Assembly: GCA_030447385.1 (NCBI GenBank)
Contig: JAUJOY010000004.1
Location: 229,150 to 293,149 of the forward strand
Reading direction: 5' to 3'
Length of the DNA stretch: 64,000 nucleotides
Source: Mycobacteriales bacterium
GTDB lineage: Bacteria > Actinomycetota > Actinomycetes > Mycobacteriales > SCTD01
The notes below the pieces were generated by a model that saw only the letters and a list, made by a program, of their open reading frames with translations, made no database searches and was not told the DNA's origin. Position 1 is the first letter of the stretch; each line of letters starts with the position of its first letter. This document shows positions 8,027 to 16,500 of this stretch, one piece after another. Made by a program: the position numbers and the translations under genes.

Positions 8027-9226
8027 ATGCCACGACTCGCCAGCACCGACGGGCTCTCGGAGATCCAGCAGGAGATCCTCGGCACCGTGAGGGCGTTCGT
8101 CGAGAAGGAGATCCTGCCCTACGCCACGGAGCTCGAGCACAAGGACGAGTTCCCCGACGCGATCGTCGACGGCATGAAGGAGATGGGCCTGTTCGGGCTC
8201 ATGATCCCCGAGGAGCACGGCGGCCTCGGGGAGTCGCTGCTGACCTACGCCCTGGTCGTGGAGCAGATCGCCCGCGGCTGGATGAGCGTCTCCGGCGTCA
8301 TCAACACCCACTTCATCGTGGCCTATCTGCTGATGCACCACGGGACCCCGGAGCAGAAGGCGCGGCTGCTCCCGCTTATGGCGAGCGGTGAGCTGCGCGG
8401 CGGCTTCTCGATGTCCGAGCCCGGCTGCGGCTCGGACGTGGCGGCGATCTCGAGCAAGGGGGTGCGCGACGGCGACACCTACGTGCTCGACGGGCAGAAG
8501 ATGTGGCTGACCAACGGGGCCCGCGCGGGACTGATCGCGACCTTGGTCAAGACCGATGAGGGCGCGGACTCGGTCTACAAGAACATGACGACGTTCCTGG
8601 TCGAGAAGGAGCCGGGCTTCGGGCAGACCGCGCAGGGCGTCACCATCCCGGGGAAGATCGACAAGATGGGCTACAAGGGGGTCGAGACGACCGAGATGGT
8701 CCTTGACGGCGCCCGGGTCCCGGCCAGCGCGATCCTCGGCGGCGAGGCAGGCAGGGGGCGCGGCTTCTACCAGATGATGGACGGCGTCGAGGTGGGCCGG
8801 GTCAACGTCGCGGCCCGCGCCTGCGGCATCTCCATCCGTGCCTTCGAGCTCGCGATCGCGTACGCGCAGCAGCGCTCCACCTTCGGCAAGCCGATCGCGC
8901 AGCACCAGGCGATCTCGTTCAAGCTGGCCGAGATGGCGACCAAGGTGGAGGCCGCCCACCTGCTCATGGTCAACGCCGCGCGGCTCAAGGACGCCGGCAA
9001 GCGCAACGACGTCGAGGCCGGGATGGCCAAGCTGCTCGCCAGCGAGTACTGCGTCGAGGTGACCCAGGAGTCGTTCCGCATCCATGGCGGCTACGGCTAC
9101 TCCAAGGAGTACGAGATCGAGCGCCTCATGCGCGAGGCGCCCTTCCTGCTCATCGGCGAGGGGACCAGCGAGATCCAGAAGACGATCATCAGCCGGGGCC
9201 TGCTTCAGGACTACCCCCTGCGCTGA
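8027..9226 (+). CDS. acyl-CoA dehydrogenase
   Basis: A 399-residue flavoprotein of the usual length for the family. ATG 8027 follows GAGGAGATCCC; the track's earlier start at 7889 adds a non-family leader. Signatures include FSMSEPGCGSDVAAI (FAD/substrate region), YGKPIA-like FGKPIAQHQAISFKLAEMA, and the C-terminal HGGYGYSKEYEIERLMREA with GEGTSEIQKTIISR. These enzymes oxidise acyl-CoA thioesters at the alpha-beta bond and pass electrons to ETF. A MaoC hydratase, which would act on the enoyl-CoA product, lies 1.7 kb downstream on the same strand. The exact substrate cannot be inferred. Confidence 0.93.
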   Translation: MPRLASTDGLSEIQQEILGTVRAFVEKEILPYATELEHKDEFPDAIVDGMKEMGLFGLMIPEEHGGLGESLLTYALVVEQIARGWMSVSGVINTHFIVAYLLMHHGTPEQKARLLPLMASGELRGGFSMSEPGCGSDVAAISSKGVRDGDTYVLDGQKMWLTNGARAGLIATLVKTDEGADSVYKNMTTFLVEKEPGFGQTAQGVTIPGKIDKMGYKGVETTEMVLDGARVPASAILGGEAGRGRGFYQMMDGVEVGRVNVAARACGISIRAFELAIAYAQQRSTFGKPIAQHQAISFKLAEMATKVEAAHLLMVNAARLKDAGKRNDVEAGMAKLLASEYCVEVTQESFRIHGGYGYSKEYEIERLMREAPFLLIGEGTSEIQKTIISRGLLQDYPLR

Positions 9227-9261
9227 CCCGCCTGGCAAGGTGGCAGGAAGGTCGCGTCGCG

Positions 9262-9855
9262 ATGCCCCTCGACCCGGACAGCGTGCTCCTGCAGGTGGAG
9301 GCCCACCTGCTGGCCGCACTCGGCTCGGACAGCGGCCGGGCGGGCGTGTCCTTCCTCGGGGCCGAGCGCATCGACGTGCTGCGCTTCGGGCCCGATCCCG
9401 AGGGGCTGGTCCGCTACGCGACGCTCGGCATGTCACGGGCGCCGATGGGGGACCCGGGCGCGCAGCTCGTCCTCGGCGAGGGTCCCCGCGCCGAGCTGCT
9501 GCTGTCGGTCCGCGACCTGCACGACAGCGTGCTGCGCCGCCTGGCCATCCTCGCCGCCAGCCCCGCAGTCGAGGGGGTCGTGCTGGCACCGGGAGCGGGC
9601 CTGGACCTGGGCGAGCCGCTGTGGGACGCGAGCCCGTTCCGCGCGGTGCTGGTCGCGGAGCCGGGGGGGCTGGTACCCGACCTCGAGCTCGACGGCTCCC
9701 AGCGGGTGCGCTTCCTCCCGCTGCTGCCGATGACCGACAACGAGGCGGCCTGGAAGCGGGTGCACGGCGCGGACGCCCTGCAGCGGCGCTGGCTCGAGCA
9801 GGGCTGCGACCTGCGGGACCCGCGCCGCCCCGAGGTCGAGCTGCGGGTGTCGTGA
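9262..9855 (+). CDS. suppressor-of-fused-like domain protein
   Basis: A 197-residue protein starting at ATG 9262, 35 bp after the dehydrogenase. The late motif LPLLPMTDNEAAWKRVHGAD and the central RAELLLSVRDLHDSVLRRLAILA match bacterial proteins with a SUFU-like fold, whose role in bacteria is largely unknown; some are immunity-like or house-keeping. No signal peptide or membrane helix is visible. Its last codons overlap the start of the DUF2332 gene by 4 bases. The family call rests on remembered motif pattern only. Confidence 0.65.
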   Translation: MPLDPDSVLLQVEAHLLAALGSDSGRAGVSFLGAERIDVLRFGPDPEGLVRYATLGMSRAPMGDPGAQLVLGEGPRAELLLSVRDLHDSVLRRLAILAASPAVEGVVLAPGAGLDLGEPLWDASPFRAVLVAEPGGLVPDLELDGSQRVRFLPLLPMTDNEAAWKRVHGADALQRRWLEQGCDLRDPRRPEVELRVS

Positions 9856-10901
9856 GCGGGCCACCGCTGGTCGAGCGCCTGCGCGCTCAGGCCCGCCACT
9901 GCCAGCGCGCGGGGAGCCCGCTGACCGCCGCGATCCTCTCCGGTGCCGCGGACGACATGGCCGCGGGAGGTCCCACCGCGGCGCTGCTCGACCCGCTCGA
10001 GGACGACCCCCCGGGCACGGTCCCCGCACTGCGCCTCGCGGGGGCGCTGCACCGGCTGGTGCTGGAGCGCCGCGCACCCGCGCTGGCCGTGCACTACCCC
10101 TCGGTCGGCGGCAGCCTCGGCGACGTGTGGCCGCCTGCGCGCGCCGTGATCGAGGAGCAGCTCGACACCCTCCGGGAGCTGGTGAGCCGCCCGGTCCAGA
10201 CCAACGAGGTGGGACGCAGCAGCGCGCTGCTCGGCGGCCTGCTGCACGTCGCCCGGGAGACCGGCCTGCCGGTGCGCCTGCTCGAGATCGGTGCCAGCGG
10301 CGGGCTGAACCTGCTCTTCGACCGCTACGGGCACGAGGTCGCCGACGCGGTCGTGCTGGGTGACCCGTCCAGTCCGGTGCGCCTGCGCGAGCGCTGGCAG
10401 GGCACCCTCCCGCCGTACCACTCCAGGCTCGAGACGGCAGAGCGGGCCGGCTGCGACCCCTGCCCCCTCGACCCCGCCAGCACCGAGGACCGGCTGACGC
10501 TCACGTCGTACGTGTGGGCGGACCAGGTGGAGCGCTTCGAGCGGCTGCGGGCGGCCCTGCAGGTGGCGGCGGCCTCACCGGTGCGAGTCGAGCCGCTGCC
10601 CGCGTCAGCGTTCCTGCAGCGGGAGCTGGCCCGGCCTCGCGCCGGGCTCGCCACCGTCGTGTGGCACTCCGTGGTGCGCCAGTACCTCGAGCCGGCCGAG
10701 CGCGAGCGGGTCTCCACCCTGCTCGCCGGGGCCGGCGGGCGGGCGAGCCCGCAGGCGCCGCTCGCCCACCTGTCCATGGAGCCCGAGCGCGCCGGCGCCG
10801 GGTCGTTCGACTTCCGGGTGAGCCTCACGTCCTGGCCCGGCGGGCGTACCCGCCTGCTCGGGGAGTGCGAGGGGCACGGGCCCCCGCTCGTCTGGCGCTG
10901 A
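9852..10901 (+). CDS. DUF2332 family protein
   Basis: GTG 9852 overlaps the previous stop (GTGA), giving 349 residues. The DUF2332 pattern is clear: a helical N-terminal region, then PSVGGSLGDVWPPARAVIEE, VQTNEVGRSSALLGGLL and RLLEIGASGGLNLLFDRYG. The last motif resembles a glycine-rich SAM-binding loop (E-x-G-A-S-G-G-L-N-L), so a methyltransferase-like fold has been suspected for the family. No activity is proven. It is coupled to the SUFU-like gene. Confidence 0.8.
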   Translation: MSGPPLVERLRAQARHCQRAGSPLTAAILSGAADDMAAGGPTAALLDPLEDDPPGTVPALRLAGALHRLVLERRAPALAVHYPSVGGSLGDVWPPARAVIEEQLDTLRELVSRPVQTNEVGRSSALLGGLLHVARETGLPVRLLEIGASGGLNLLFDRYGHEVADAVVLGDPSSPVRLRERWQGTLPPYHSRLETAERAGCDPCPLDPASTEDRLTLTSYVWADQVERFERLRAALQVAAASPVRVEPLPASAFLQRELARPRAGLATVVWHSVVRQYLEPAERERVSTLLAGAGGRASPQAPLAHLSMEPERAGAGSFDFRVSLTSWPGGRTRLLGECEGHGPPLVWR

Positions 10902-10957
10902 CGGTGCAGGCGGACAGTGGTGGGAGGGCCAGAGCCCGTACCGACGAAGGAGTGCAC

Positions 10958-11458
10958 GTGCAGTTCGGCCGCTACTACGAGGAGTTCGAGGTCGGCGCGG
11001 TCTACAAGCACTGGCCGGGCAAGACCGTCACGGAGTACGACGACCACCTGTTCTGCCTGCTCACCATGAACCACCACCCGCTCCACCTCGACGCCAACTA
11101 CGCAGCCACCACCCAGCAGGGGCGCAACGTCGTCGTCGGCAACTACGTCTACTCGCTGCTGCTCGGCATGTCGGTCGCCGACGTCTCGGGCAAGGCGATC
11201 GCCAACCTCGAGGTGGAGAGCCTGAAGCACGTCTTCCCGACCTTCCACGGTGACACCATCTACGGCGAGACCGAGGTCCTCGACAAGACCGAGTCGAAGA
11301 GCAAGGCCGACAGGGGGGTCGTCTCCGTGCAGACCCGTGGCTACAACCAGGACGGTGTCGTCGTGTGCGTCTTCCGACGCAAGGTGATGGTTCCGAAGCG
11401 CCCGGCCGGAGGGGTGCCGGACGGCGGCGAGCAGCCGGGCCGTCCCGTCCCGGTGTGA
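10958..11458 (+). CDS. MaoC-family (R)-specific enoyl-CoA hydratase-like protein
   Basis: Start GTG 10958 follows GAAGG with 7-8 nt spacing; the track ORF (from 10514) is an over-extension. The 166-residue hot-dog-fold protein has the MaoC pattern FEVGAVYKHWPGKTVTEYDDHLFCLLTMNHHPLHLD, in which the conserved Asp/His region of the hydratase active site can be recognised, and ends in VVCVFRRKVMVPKR. MaoC proteins hydrate trans-2-enoyl-CoA thioesters. The acyl-CoA dehydrogenase upstream on the same strand would provide such substrates. The pairing of this MaoC type with an acyl-CoA dehydrogenase recurs in actinobacteria. Confidence 0.85.
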   Translation: MQFGRYYEEFEVGAVYKHWPGKTVTEYDDHLFCLLTMNHHPLHLDANYAATTQQGRNVVVGNYVYSLLLGMSVADVSGKAIANLEVESLKHVFPTFHGDTIYGETEVLDKTESKSKADRGVVSVQTRGYNQDGVVVCVFRRKVMVPKRPAGGVPDGGEQPGRPVPV

Positions 11459-11460
11459 AG

Positions 11461-11479
11461 CGGACCGCCATGTGGTCCG
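11461..11479 (+). terminator. short hairpin after maoC-like gene
   Basis: CGGACC-GCCATGT-GGTCCG, a perfect 6-bp stem two bases after the stop codon, with no clear T-run. Plausible as a weak terminator for the preceding four-gene group. Confidence 0.35.
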
Positions 11480-11508
11480 GGCCGATTGTGCGCAGCCGCA
11501 GACGGGAA

Positions 11509-11514
11509 TAGCCT
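11509..11514 (+). promoter_or_regulatory. leaderless-type -10 (TAGCCT)
   Basis: TAGCCT ends 5 nt before ATG 11520. A TANNNT hexamer at this distance would start transcription at or beside the start codon. The GAGG between it and the ATG is too close to act as a normal Shine-Dalgarno. Confidence 0.5.
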
Positions 11515-11519
11515 GAGGC

Positions 11520-11738
11520 ATGACCACACTCGTCGTCCTCACCGTCGTCATCCTCGTCGTGGCTGCCCTGCTCGTGGCGGGTGGAGCGCTGGACCGGCCC
11601 CGCCGGGTCGCCCGCCGGGAGCGCCGCGTGGTGGAGCCCCGCACCCGTGTGGTGGAGCGCCCGGCCCGTCGCGTGGTCGTCGAGGAGGAGGTGCCCGCGC
11701 GCGAGGTCGTACGCGAGGAGCGCCGGATCGTCGAGTAG
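11520..11738 (+). CDS. small membrane-anchored protein with charged repeat tail
   Basis: A 72-residue ORF: one N-terminal helix (LVVLTVVILVVAALLVAGGAL), then a strongly charged tail built on RR-V-V-E/R units (RRVVEPRTRVVERPARRVVVEEEVPAREVV). No family is recognised. A leaderless-type -10 lies just upstream. The membrane anchor and regular VV-spaced charge pattern suggest a real single-span protein with a cytoplasmic charged stalk, but short GC-rich frames can look regular by chance. Confidence 0.55.
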   Translation: MTTLVVLTVVILVVAALLVAGGALDRPRRVARRERRVVEPRTRVVERPARRVVVEEEVPAREVVREERRIVE

Positions 11739-11786
11739 CCCTCGCGGGCACTTGACCTTCTCCTTCCAGCGGCGGACCGTCGACGC

Positions 11787-12410
11787 GTGACCCCGCCCAC
11801 CTGCCCCCGGTGCGGTGCGGACCTGCGACCGCCGAGCCTGATGTCCAGCACCTGGGACTGCGAGCGGCACGGGCCGGTGGCTCCGCTGCACGTCCTCAGC
11901 CGGGTCAGCCCGGACGTCGTGGCCCAGGTGGCCGCGCGCAGCGGGGTTCCGCTGTGGACGCCGTGGCCGCTGCTGCCCGGGTGGACGGTGACCGGGCTCG
12001 CGCAGGCCGGCGACGAGCGTGCGCCCAGCCGGGCAGCCGTGCTGGCGCTGTCCGGCCCCTGCCCGCTCGGCGGGCCGGCCGACCTGCTGCTGGTGGCCGA
12101 GGAGCCGGGCGTGGGACTCGGCGCGCGCTACGCCGGCATCGAGTCGCTCGACCCGGGGGACGTCGTCGCGGGACCGCCCGAGGCCAAGGTCGAGGCTGCC
12201 GGGCACCCCACGGCGCTGTGGCGCAGCGACAGCGCCGGCGACCGGGTGGCCTTCGTCGGGGAGGCGCTCGGGATCTGGCTGTGGGCGGTCCTCTGGCCGC
12301 CGGCCGCGGAGCTGGTGCTGCTCGAGCACGTGATCCTGCACGACCTGCGTGCCGGTGGTCCTGCCCTGCTGGACCTGCCGGTGGGCGCCCCCAGCAGCAG
12401 GCTGGCCTGA
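11787..12410 (+). CDS. DUF6758-like conserved actinobacterial protein
   Basis: A 207-residue protein, GTG 11787. It starts with a zinc-ribbon-like pair, CPRCGADLRPP, and a later CERHG, then PLWTPWPLLPGWTVTGLAQAGD and LLLVAEEPGVGLGARYAG. I recall this arrangement as DUF6758, found widely in actinobacteria next to a PHP-domain gene, as here. A hydrophobic patch near the end (ALGIWLWAVLWPPAAELVLLE) may be buried or membrane-associated. Function is unknown. Its stop overlaps the likely CTG start of the PHP gene. Confidence 0.7.
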   Translation: MTPPTCPRCGADLRPPSLMSSTWDCERHGPVAPLHVLSRVSPDVVAQVAARSGVPLWTPWPLLPGWTVTGLAQAGDERAPSRAAVLALSGPCPLGGPADLLLVAEEPGVGLGARYAGIESLDPGDVVAGPPEAKVEAAGHPTALWRSDSAGDRVAFVGEALGIWLWAVLWPPAAELVLLEHVILHDLRAGGPALLDLPVGAPSSRLA

Positions 12411-13270
12411 CCCCGACCCGCCGCGCCCGCCGGATCGACCTGCACACGCACTCAACCGCGTCCGACGGCACGACGCCGCCGGCGCAGCTCGTCCGGCAGG
12501 CAGCGGCCGCCGGGTTGGACGTGCTCGCCATCACCGACCACGACACGACCTCGGGCTGGGCGGCAGCAGCATCCGCGCTCCCGCCCGGGCTGTCACTGGT
12601 GCGCGGCGCCGAGATCTCCTGCGTACGCGGCGGCATCAGCCTGCATCTGCTCGCCTACCTGTTCGACCCCGCGGAGCCGGTCCTGGCCGGCGCTCTGGCG
12701 CGGCTGCGCGCGGCCAGGGCGGGCCGGGCGCGGCGCATGGCCGAGCTGCTGGAGGCCGGCGGCACGGGGGTGACCTGGGAGCGGGTGCAGCAGCTGGCGG
12801 AGGGGACCGTGGGCCGCCCGCACCTGGCGAGCGCGCTGATCGAGCAGGGGCACGTCGGCTCGATGGCGGAGGCGTTCACGCCGGAGTGGATCGGCTCCGG
12901 CGGCCGCTTCTGGGTGCCCAAGGCCGAGCTCGACGCGGTGGAGGCGGTACGGCTGGTGGTCGGCGCCGGGGGCGTCGCGGTGTTCGCGCACCCCGCCGCC
13001 GCGGCCCGCGGCCCGACCGTGGGGGACGACGTCGTCGCCGAGCTGGCGCGGGCGGGGCTGGCCGGCCTCGAGGTGGAGCATCCCGACCACGACGACCGCG
13101 CCCGCGTACGCCTCCACGCGCTGGCAGGGGAGCTGGAACTGCTCGTGACGGGCAGCAGCGACTTCCACGGCGGCCGCAAGCCGGTGGCGCTGGGGGAGCA
13201 CGTGACGGCGGAGCCCGCCTACGAGCGGCTGGTGGCCGGCGCCTCCGGCGTGCCGGTGCTCGCCGCCTGA
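12407..13270 (+). CDS. PHP-domain metal-dependent phosphoesterase
   Basis: The frame contains a full PHP metal site: DLHTHSTASDG (HxH), AITDHDT, GAEISC, VFAHPAAA and TGSSDFHG. These are typical of TrpH/YciV-type phosphoesterases that act on nucleotides or small phosphate esters. No ATG, GTG or TTG occurs in frame between the end of DUF6758 and HTH, so the first usable codon appears to be CTG 12407, overlapping the TGA of the upstream gene (CTGA). That gives 287 residues beginning (M)TPTRRARRIDLHTHS, the expected N-terminus. Any ATG/GTG/TTG start inside the frame further downstream would remove the first metal ligands. Confidence 0.88.
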   Translation: MTPTRRARRIDLHTHSTASDGTTPPAQLVRQAAAAGLDVLAITDHDTTSGWAAAASALPPGLSLVRGAEISCVRGGISLHLLAYLFDPAEPVLAGALARLRAARAGRARRMAELLEAGGTGVTWERVQQLAEGTVGRPHLASALIEQGHVGSMAEAFTPEWIGSGGRFWVPKAELDAVEAVRLVVGAGGVAVFAHPAAAARGPTVGDDVVAELARAGLAGLEVEHPDHDDRARVRLHALAGELELLVTGSSDFHGGRKPVALGEHVTAEPAYERLVAGASGVPVLAA

Positions 13271-13334
13271 CCCATCGCCTTCGGCATCGCCCGCGCAGCC
13301 CACAGGCGCGCAGACCTCCGGGCAGGATGAGCTC

Positions 13335-14000
13335 ATGCGACGTCTGCCCGCCCTCCTGCTCGTGCTCGGAGCAGTCCTCGGCGGCACCGCCGCTGCCGCC
13401 GCAGCCGAGGTGGACGAGGTGGTGCGGGGCCTGCGCGAGCAGCCGCTCTACGTCGACCCGGACAGCACCGTCCAGCCGGACGCCGGCGTCGTGCTCGACG
13501 CGCTGGAGGAGGCAGCCGTGCCGATCTACGTCGTCGTCGTTCCGCAGGCGGATGCCGCTGCGCAGGAGCTGGGCATCGACGGGCTGGTGCTGCGGATCGT
13601 GGAGCGGCTCGATCGGCCGGACGCCGTGGTGCTGGTCGTGACCGACGGGGAGGAGCTGCAGGTCAGCGGCGGCATCCCCGGCGTGGACGCGGTGGCGGCG
13701 CTCGACCGGGTGCTGAGGGCGCGCCTGGAGCAGCCCTTCACCTCCCAGACCCTCACCGGCGCCCTGGTCGACTTCACCGAGCAGGTCAGCGCCGACGCGC
13801 CGCGGGCCGGCGGCGTCAGCCGCCGGACCGTCGGGCTCACGGGTCTGGTGGCGGTGGCGGTGCTGACCGCGGGCTGGCTGTACGTGCGAGCACAGCGCCG
13901 GGTCCTGGACCCCGCTCCGCTTCCCGGCGCGCACCGGCCCGAGGACCCGGCCGGCTGGCAGGGTGCGCGGGCACCGGATCAGGGAATCGTGGAGCCATGA
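13335..14000 (+). CDS. secreted, C-terminally anchored TPM-like protein (short paralogue)
   Basis: 221 residues: a signal peptide (MRRLPALLLVLGAVLGGTAAAAAA), a domain with QPLYVDPDSTVQPDAGVVLDALEEAAVPIYVVVVPQ, then a membrane helix (TVGLTGLVAVAVLTAGWLYV) and a short Arg/Pro tail. The extracytoplasmic domain resembles the TPM (YgcG-like) fold, though the match is by eye. It is paralogous to the next gene, with which it overlaps by ATGA. A CAGGAT hexamer 6 nt before ATG 13335 suggests leaderless transcription. Function is unknown. Confidence 0.65.
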   Translation: MRRLPALLLVLGAVLGGTAAAAAAEVDEVVRGLREQPLYVDPDSTVQPDAGVVLDALEEAAVPIYVVVVPQADAAAQELGIDGLVLRIVERLDRPDAVVLVVTDGEELQVSGGIPGVDAVAALDRVLRARLEQPFTSQTLTGALVDFTEQVSADAPRAGGVSRRTVGLTGLVAVAVLTAGWLYVRAQRRVLDPAPLPGAHRPEDPAGWQGARAPDQGIVEP

Positions 14001-15289
14001 TGCGCCTACGACGTTCCGCGCCGCCGGCTCTGGCGCTGCTCGGGCTGCTCGTCCTGGCAGCGCCCGCCGCCGCCGTCGACTCGGGGGAGGTGGTGGAGCA
14101 GCTGCTCGACCGCCCGGTCTACGTCGAGCCCGGCGCGCCGTACGCCGTCGACGAGCCGCGCGTACGCCAGGTCGTCTCGAACGCGCGTACGCCGGTCTAC
14201 GTCGCTGTCGTGACCGAGGCGACGGTGAACCGGGCGGGCGGCCCGGCCGCCCTGGTCGAGCGGATCGGGGTGGGGACGAAGAACAGCTCGTCGTCCGTCC
14301 TCGTCATCAGCGACCGGGCAGGCACACCCGTGCTCCGCGCTGCGAGCGGACGCCAGGCCCGGGCCGCCGGCGTCGATGCGGGCGCCGCGATCGACCGGGT
14401 CCTGCGCGGCAGCGGCGGACGGTTCGACTCGGCGGCCGCGACGGCGGCGGTCGTGCAGTTCGTCGGGATCCTCGACCAGCAGGCCTCGACCGGCCCCGGC
14501 CGGACCCTCGACGACAGCAGCGGATCCGGCGGCGGGGGTGGTGGTGGCAGCGGCGCGTTGCTCGGTCTGCTGGTCCTCGGGGGTGCCGGGGCCGGGGTGA
14601 TGCTGCTGCGCCGCAACAACAAGCGCCGCCTGAAGTCCCTCGAGGCCGACCGCGCCGACGTCGAGTCGCTGTACGGCCGGCTCGGCAGCGACGTCTCCAC
14701 GCTGGCGCCCGGGGACGACGACGTAGCGCGGCAGGCGCTCGCCGACGCGGCTGAGCGCTACAACGCCACCGGGGCGCTCATGGCCAAGGCGGACACCCCC
14801 GGCGAGTTCGCCGCGGCTCGGCGGACGGCGGCCGAGGGGCTCGCGGCGGCTCGCGTCGTGCGGGAGCGGCTCGGGCTCGACCCGGGTCCGGACGTCCCGC
14901 TGCCACCGGGCTCCGGTCCGCAGCTCGAGGCGCCCGCGCGGGTCCAGGTGGGTGAGGAGGAGTACGAGGGCTCACCCACGTACGAGCCCGGGCGGGGCCA
15001 CTACTACGGCGGCGGGATGCTCGGCGGGCGGATGGTCCCCGGCGGCTGGTACGCCGTCCCGTTCTGGGAGACTCTGCTGCTCGGCAGCATCCTCAGCGGC
15101 GGGCTCGGAGGAGGCTTCGGCGGGTTCGGCGGCGGTTACGAGCGCGGCTACGAGGAAGGCGTCGAGGACGCCACCGATGTCGGCTGGGGTGAGGGCGGCG
15201 GCGGTGGGTTCGAGTGGGGCGGCGGCAGCATCGGCGGCGGCGACTGGGGCGGCGGTGGCGGCGGCGGTGGCGGCGGCGGTAGCTGGTAG
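13997..15289 (+). CDS. secreted TPM-like protein with glycine-rich tail (long paralogue)
   Basis: 430 residues, coupled to the previous gene. Signal peptide (LALLGLLVLAAPAAA), a domain parallel to the neighbour's (RPVYVEPGAPYAVDEPRVRQVVSNARTPVYVAVV), then a glycine linker, a membrane helix (GALLGLLVLGGAGAGVMLL), an RR/K-rich cytoplasmic start, a helical region, and a hydrophobic patch near 355-370. The last 60 residues are almost all Gly with Trp and acidic residues (GGGGGFEWGGG...GGGSW), like the tails of YgcG-type proteins. Role unknown; the pair may form an envelope complex (inference). Confidence 0.7.
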   Translation: MMRLRRSAPPALALLGLLVLAAPAAAVDSGEVVEQLLDRPVYVEPGAPYAVDEPRVRQVVSNARTPVYVAVVTEATVNRAGGPAALVERIGVGTKNSSSSVLVISDRAGTPVLRAASGRQARAAGVDAGAAIDRVLRGSGGRFDSAAATAAVVQFVGILDQQASTGPGRTLDDSSGSGGGGGGGSGALLGLLVLGGAGAGVMLLRRNNKRRLKSLEADRADVESLYGRLGSDVSTLAPGDDDVARQALADAAERYNATGALMAKADTPGEFAAARRTAAEGLAAARVVRERLGLDPGPDVPLPPGSGPQLEAPARVQVGEEEYEGSPTYEPGRGHYYGGGMLGGRMVPGGWYAVPFWETLLLGSILSGGLGGGFGGFGGGYERGYEEGVEDATDVGWGEGGGGGFEWGGGSIGGGDWGGGGGGGGGGGSW

Positions 15290-15321
15290 CCCTGCGGGCG
15301 GCGCGTGACAGGCTCCTGCGC

Positions 15322-16488
15322 ATGAGCCGGACCCGCTGGACGAGCGCGCGAGCCGACAGCTTCACCGAGTCGGTGATCCGCGAGATGACCCGCCTGTGCA
15401 CCGCCTCCGGCGGGGTCAACCTGGCCCAGGGCTTCCCCGACTTCCCGTGCCCCCAGGAGCTCAAGGACGCGGCGAAGGCGGCCCTCGACAACGACGTCAA
15501 CCAGTACGCCGTGACCTGGGGCGCCAAGGACTTCCGCGACGGCATCGCGGCCAAGGTGGCCGCCACGTACCCCGGGTGGACGGTCGACCCGGAGACCGAG
15601 CTCTGCGTGACCTGCGGGTCGACCGAGGCGATGATCGCCAGCCTGCTCGCCACGGTCGACCCGGGCGAGGAGGTGGTCGTCTTCGAGCCGTTCTACGAGA
15701 ACTACGGCCCCGACGCGGTGCTGAGCGGCGCCGTGCCGCGCTACGTGACCTTGCATGCGCCGGACTGGTCGATCGACGAGGCGGAGCTGCGCGCGGCCTT
15801 CTCCGGCCGGACCAGGGCGATCATCGTCAACACCCCGCACAACCCCACCGGCAAGGTGTTCTCCCGCGCCGAGCTCGACCTGATCAGCGAGCTGTGCCAG
15901 ACCCACGACGCGCTGTGCCTGACCGACGAGATCTACGAGCACATCGTCTACGACGCGGAGCACGTGCCGCCCGCGAGGGTGCCCGGCCTCGAGGACCGCA
16001 CCATCACCATCAACGCCATGTCGAAGACCTACGCGGTCACCGGCTGGCGGGTCGGCTGGACGATCGCCACGCCTGCCATCACCGGCGCCATCCGCAAGGT
16101 GCACGACTTCCTGACGGTCGGCGCCCCCGCCCCGCTGCAGGCGGCGGGGGCGGCGGCCATGGCGCTTCCGGCCGACTACTACGCCGCCACGGCCGCGGCC
16201 TACCGCGAGCGCAGGGACCTGCTGTGCCAGGTGCTGGACCGCGCCGGCTTCACCTTCCGGGTGCCCGACGGTGCCTACTACGTGCTCTGCACGACCGGTG
16301 CGCTCGACCCGGCGCAGGACAGCAGCGCGTTCGCCCGGCGGATCGTGGTGGACCCTGGGGTCGCCGCCGTGCCAGGGACGTCCTTCTACGCCGAGCCCGC
16401 GCACGGCGCCGGCCTGCTGCGCTTCGCCTTCCCCAAGCGCCTCGAGACGCTCCAAGCCGCCGGCGAGCGGCTCGCGCGGCTGGGCTGA
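15322..16488 (+). CDS. fold-type I PLP aminotransferase (methionine/kynurenine-aminotransferase-like)
   Basis: 388 residues of the class I/II family. Motifs: NLAQGFPDFPCP near the N-terminus, NTPHNPTGKVF, the TDEIYEHIVYD aspartate that binds the pyridine ring, and the Schiff-base lysine in INAMSKTYAVTGWRVGW. The GFPDF start resembles YbdL/KAT-type enzymes that use methionine, glutamine or kynurenine with 2-oxo acids; the exact substrate is not decidable here. ATG 15322 has CAGGCT 7 nt before it and no Shine-Dalgarno, suggesting a leaderless message. It is convergent with the GNAT gene, with only 12 bp between. Confidence 0.9.
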   Translation: MSRTRWTSARADSFTESVIREMTRLCTASGGVNLAQGFPDFPCPQELKDAAKAALDNDVNQYAVTWGAKDFRDGIAAKVAATYPGWTVDPETELCVTCGSTEAMIASLLATVDPGEEVVVFEPFYENYGPDAVLSGAVPRYVTLHAPDWSIDEAELRAAFSGRTRAIIVNTPHNPTGKVFSRAELDLISELCQTHDALCLTDEIYEHIVYDAEHVPPARVPGLEDRTITINAMSKTYAVTGWRVGWTIATPAITGAIRKVHDFLTVGAPAPLQAAGAAAMALPADYYAATAAAYRERRDLLCQVLDRAGFTFRVPDGAYYVLCTTGALDPAQDSSAFARRIVVDPGVAAVPGTSFYAEPAHGAGLLRFAFPKRLETLQAAGERLARLG

Positions 16489-16500
16489 GCTCCTGTCCGG

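Noticed and set aside
15180-15289. GGC/GGT repeat tract
   Set aside because: It encodes the Gly-rich tail of the exported protein and is not a separate element.
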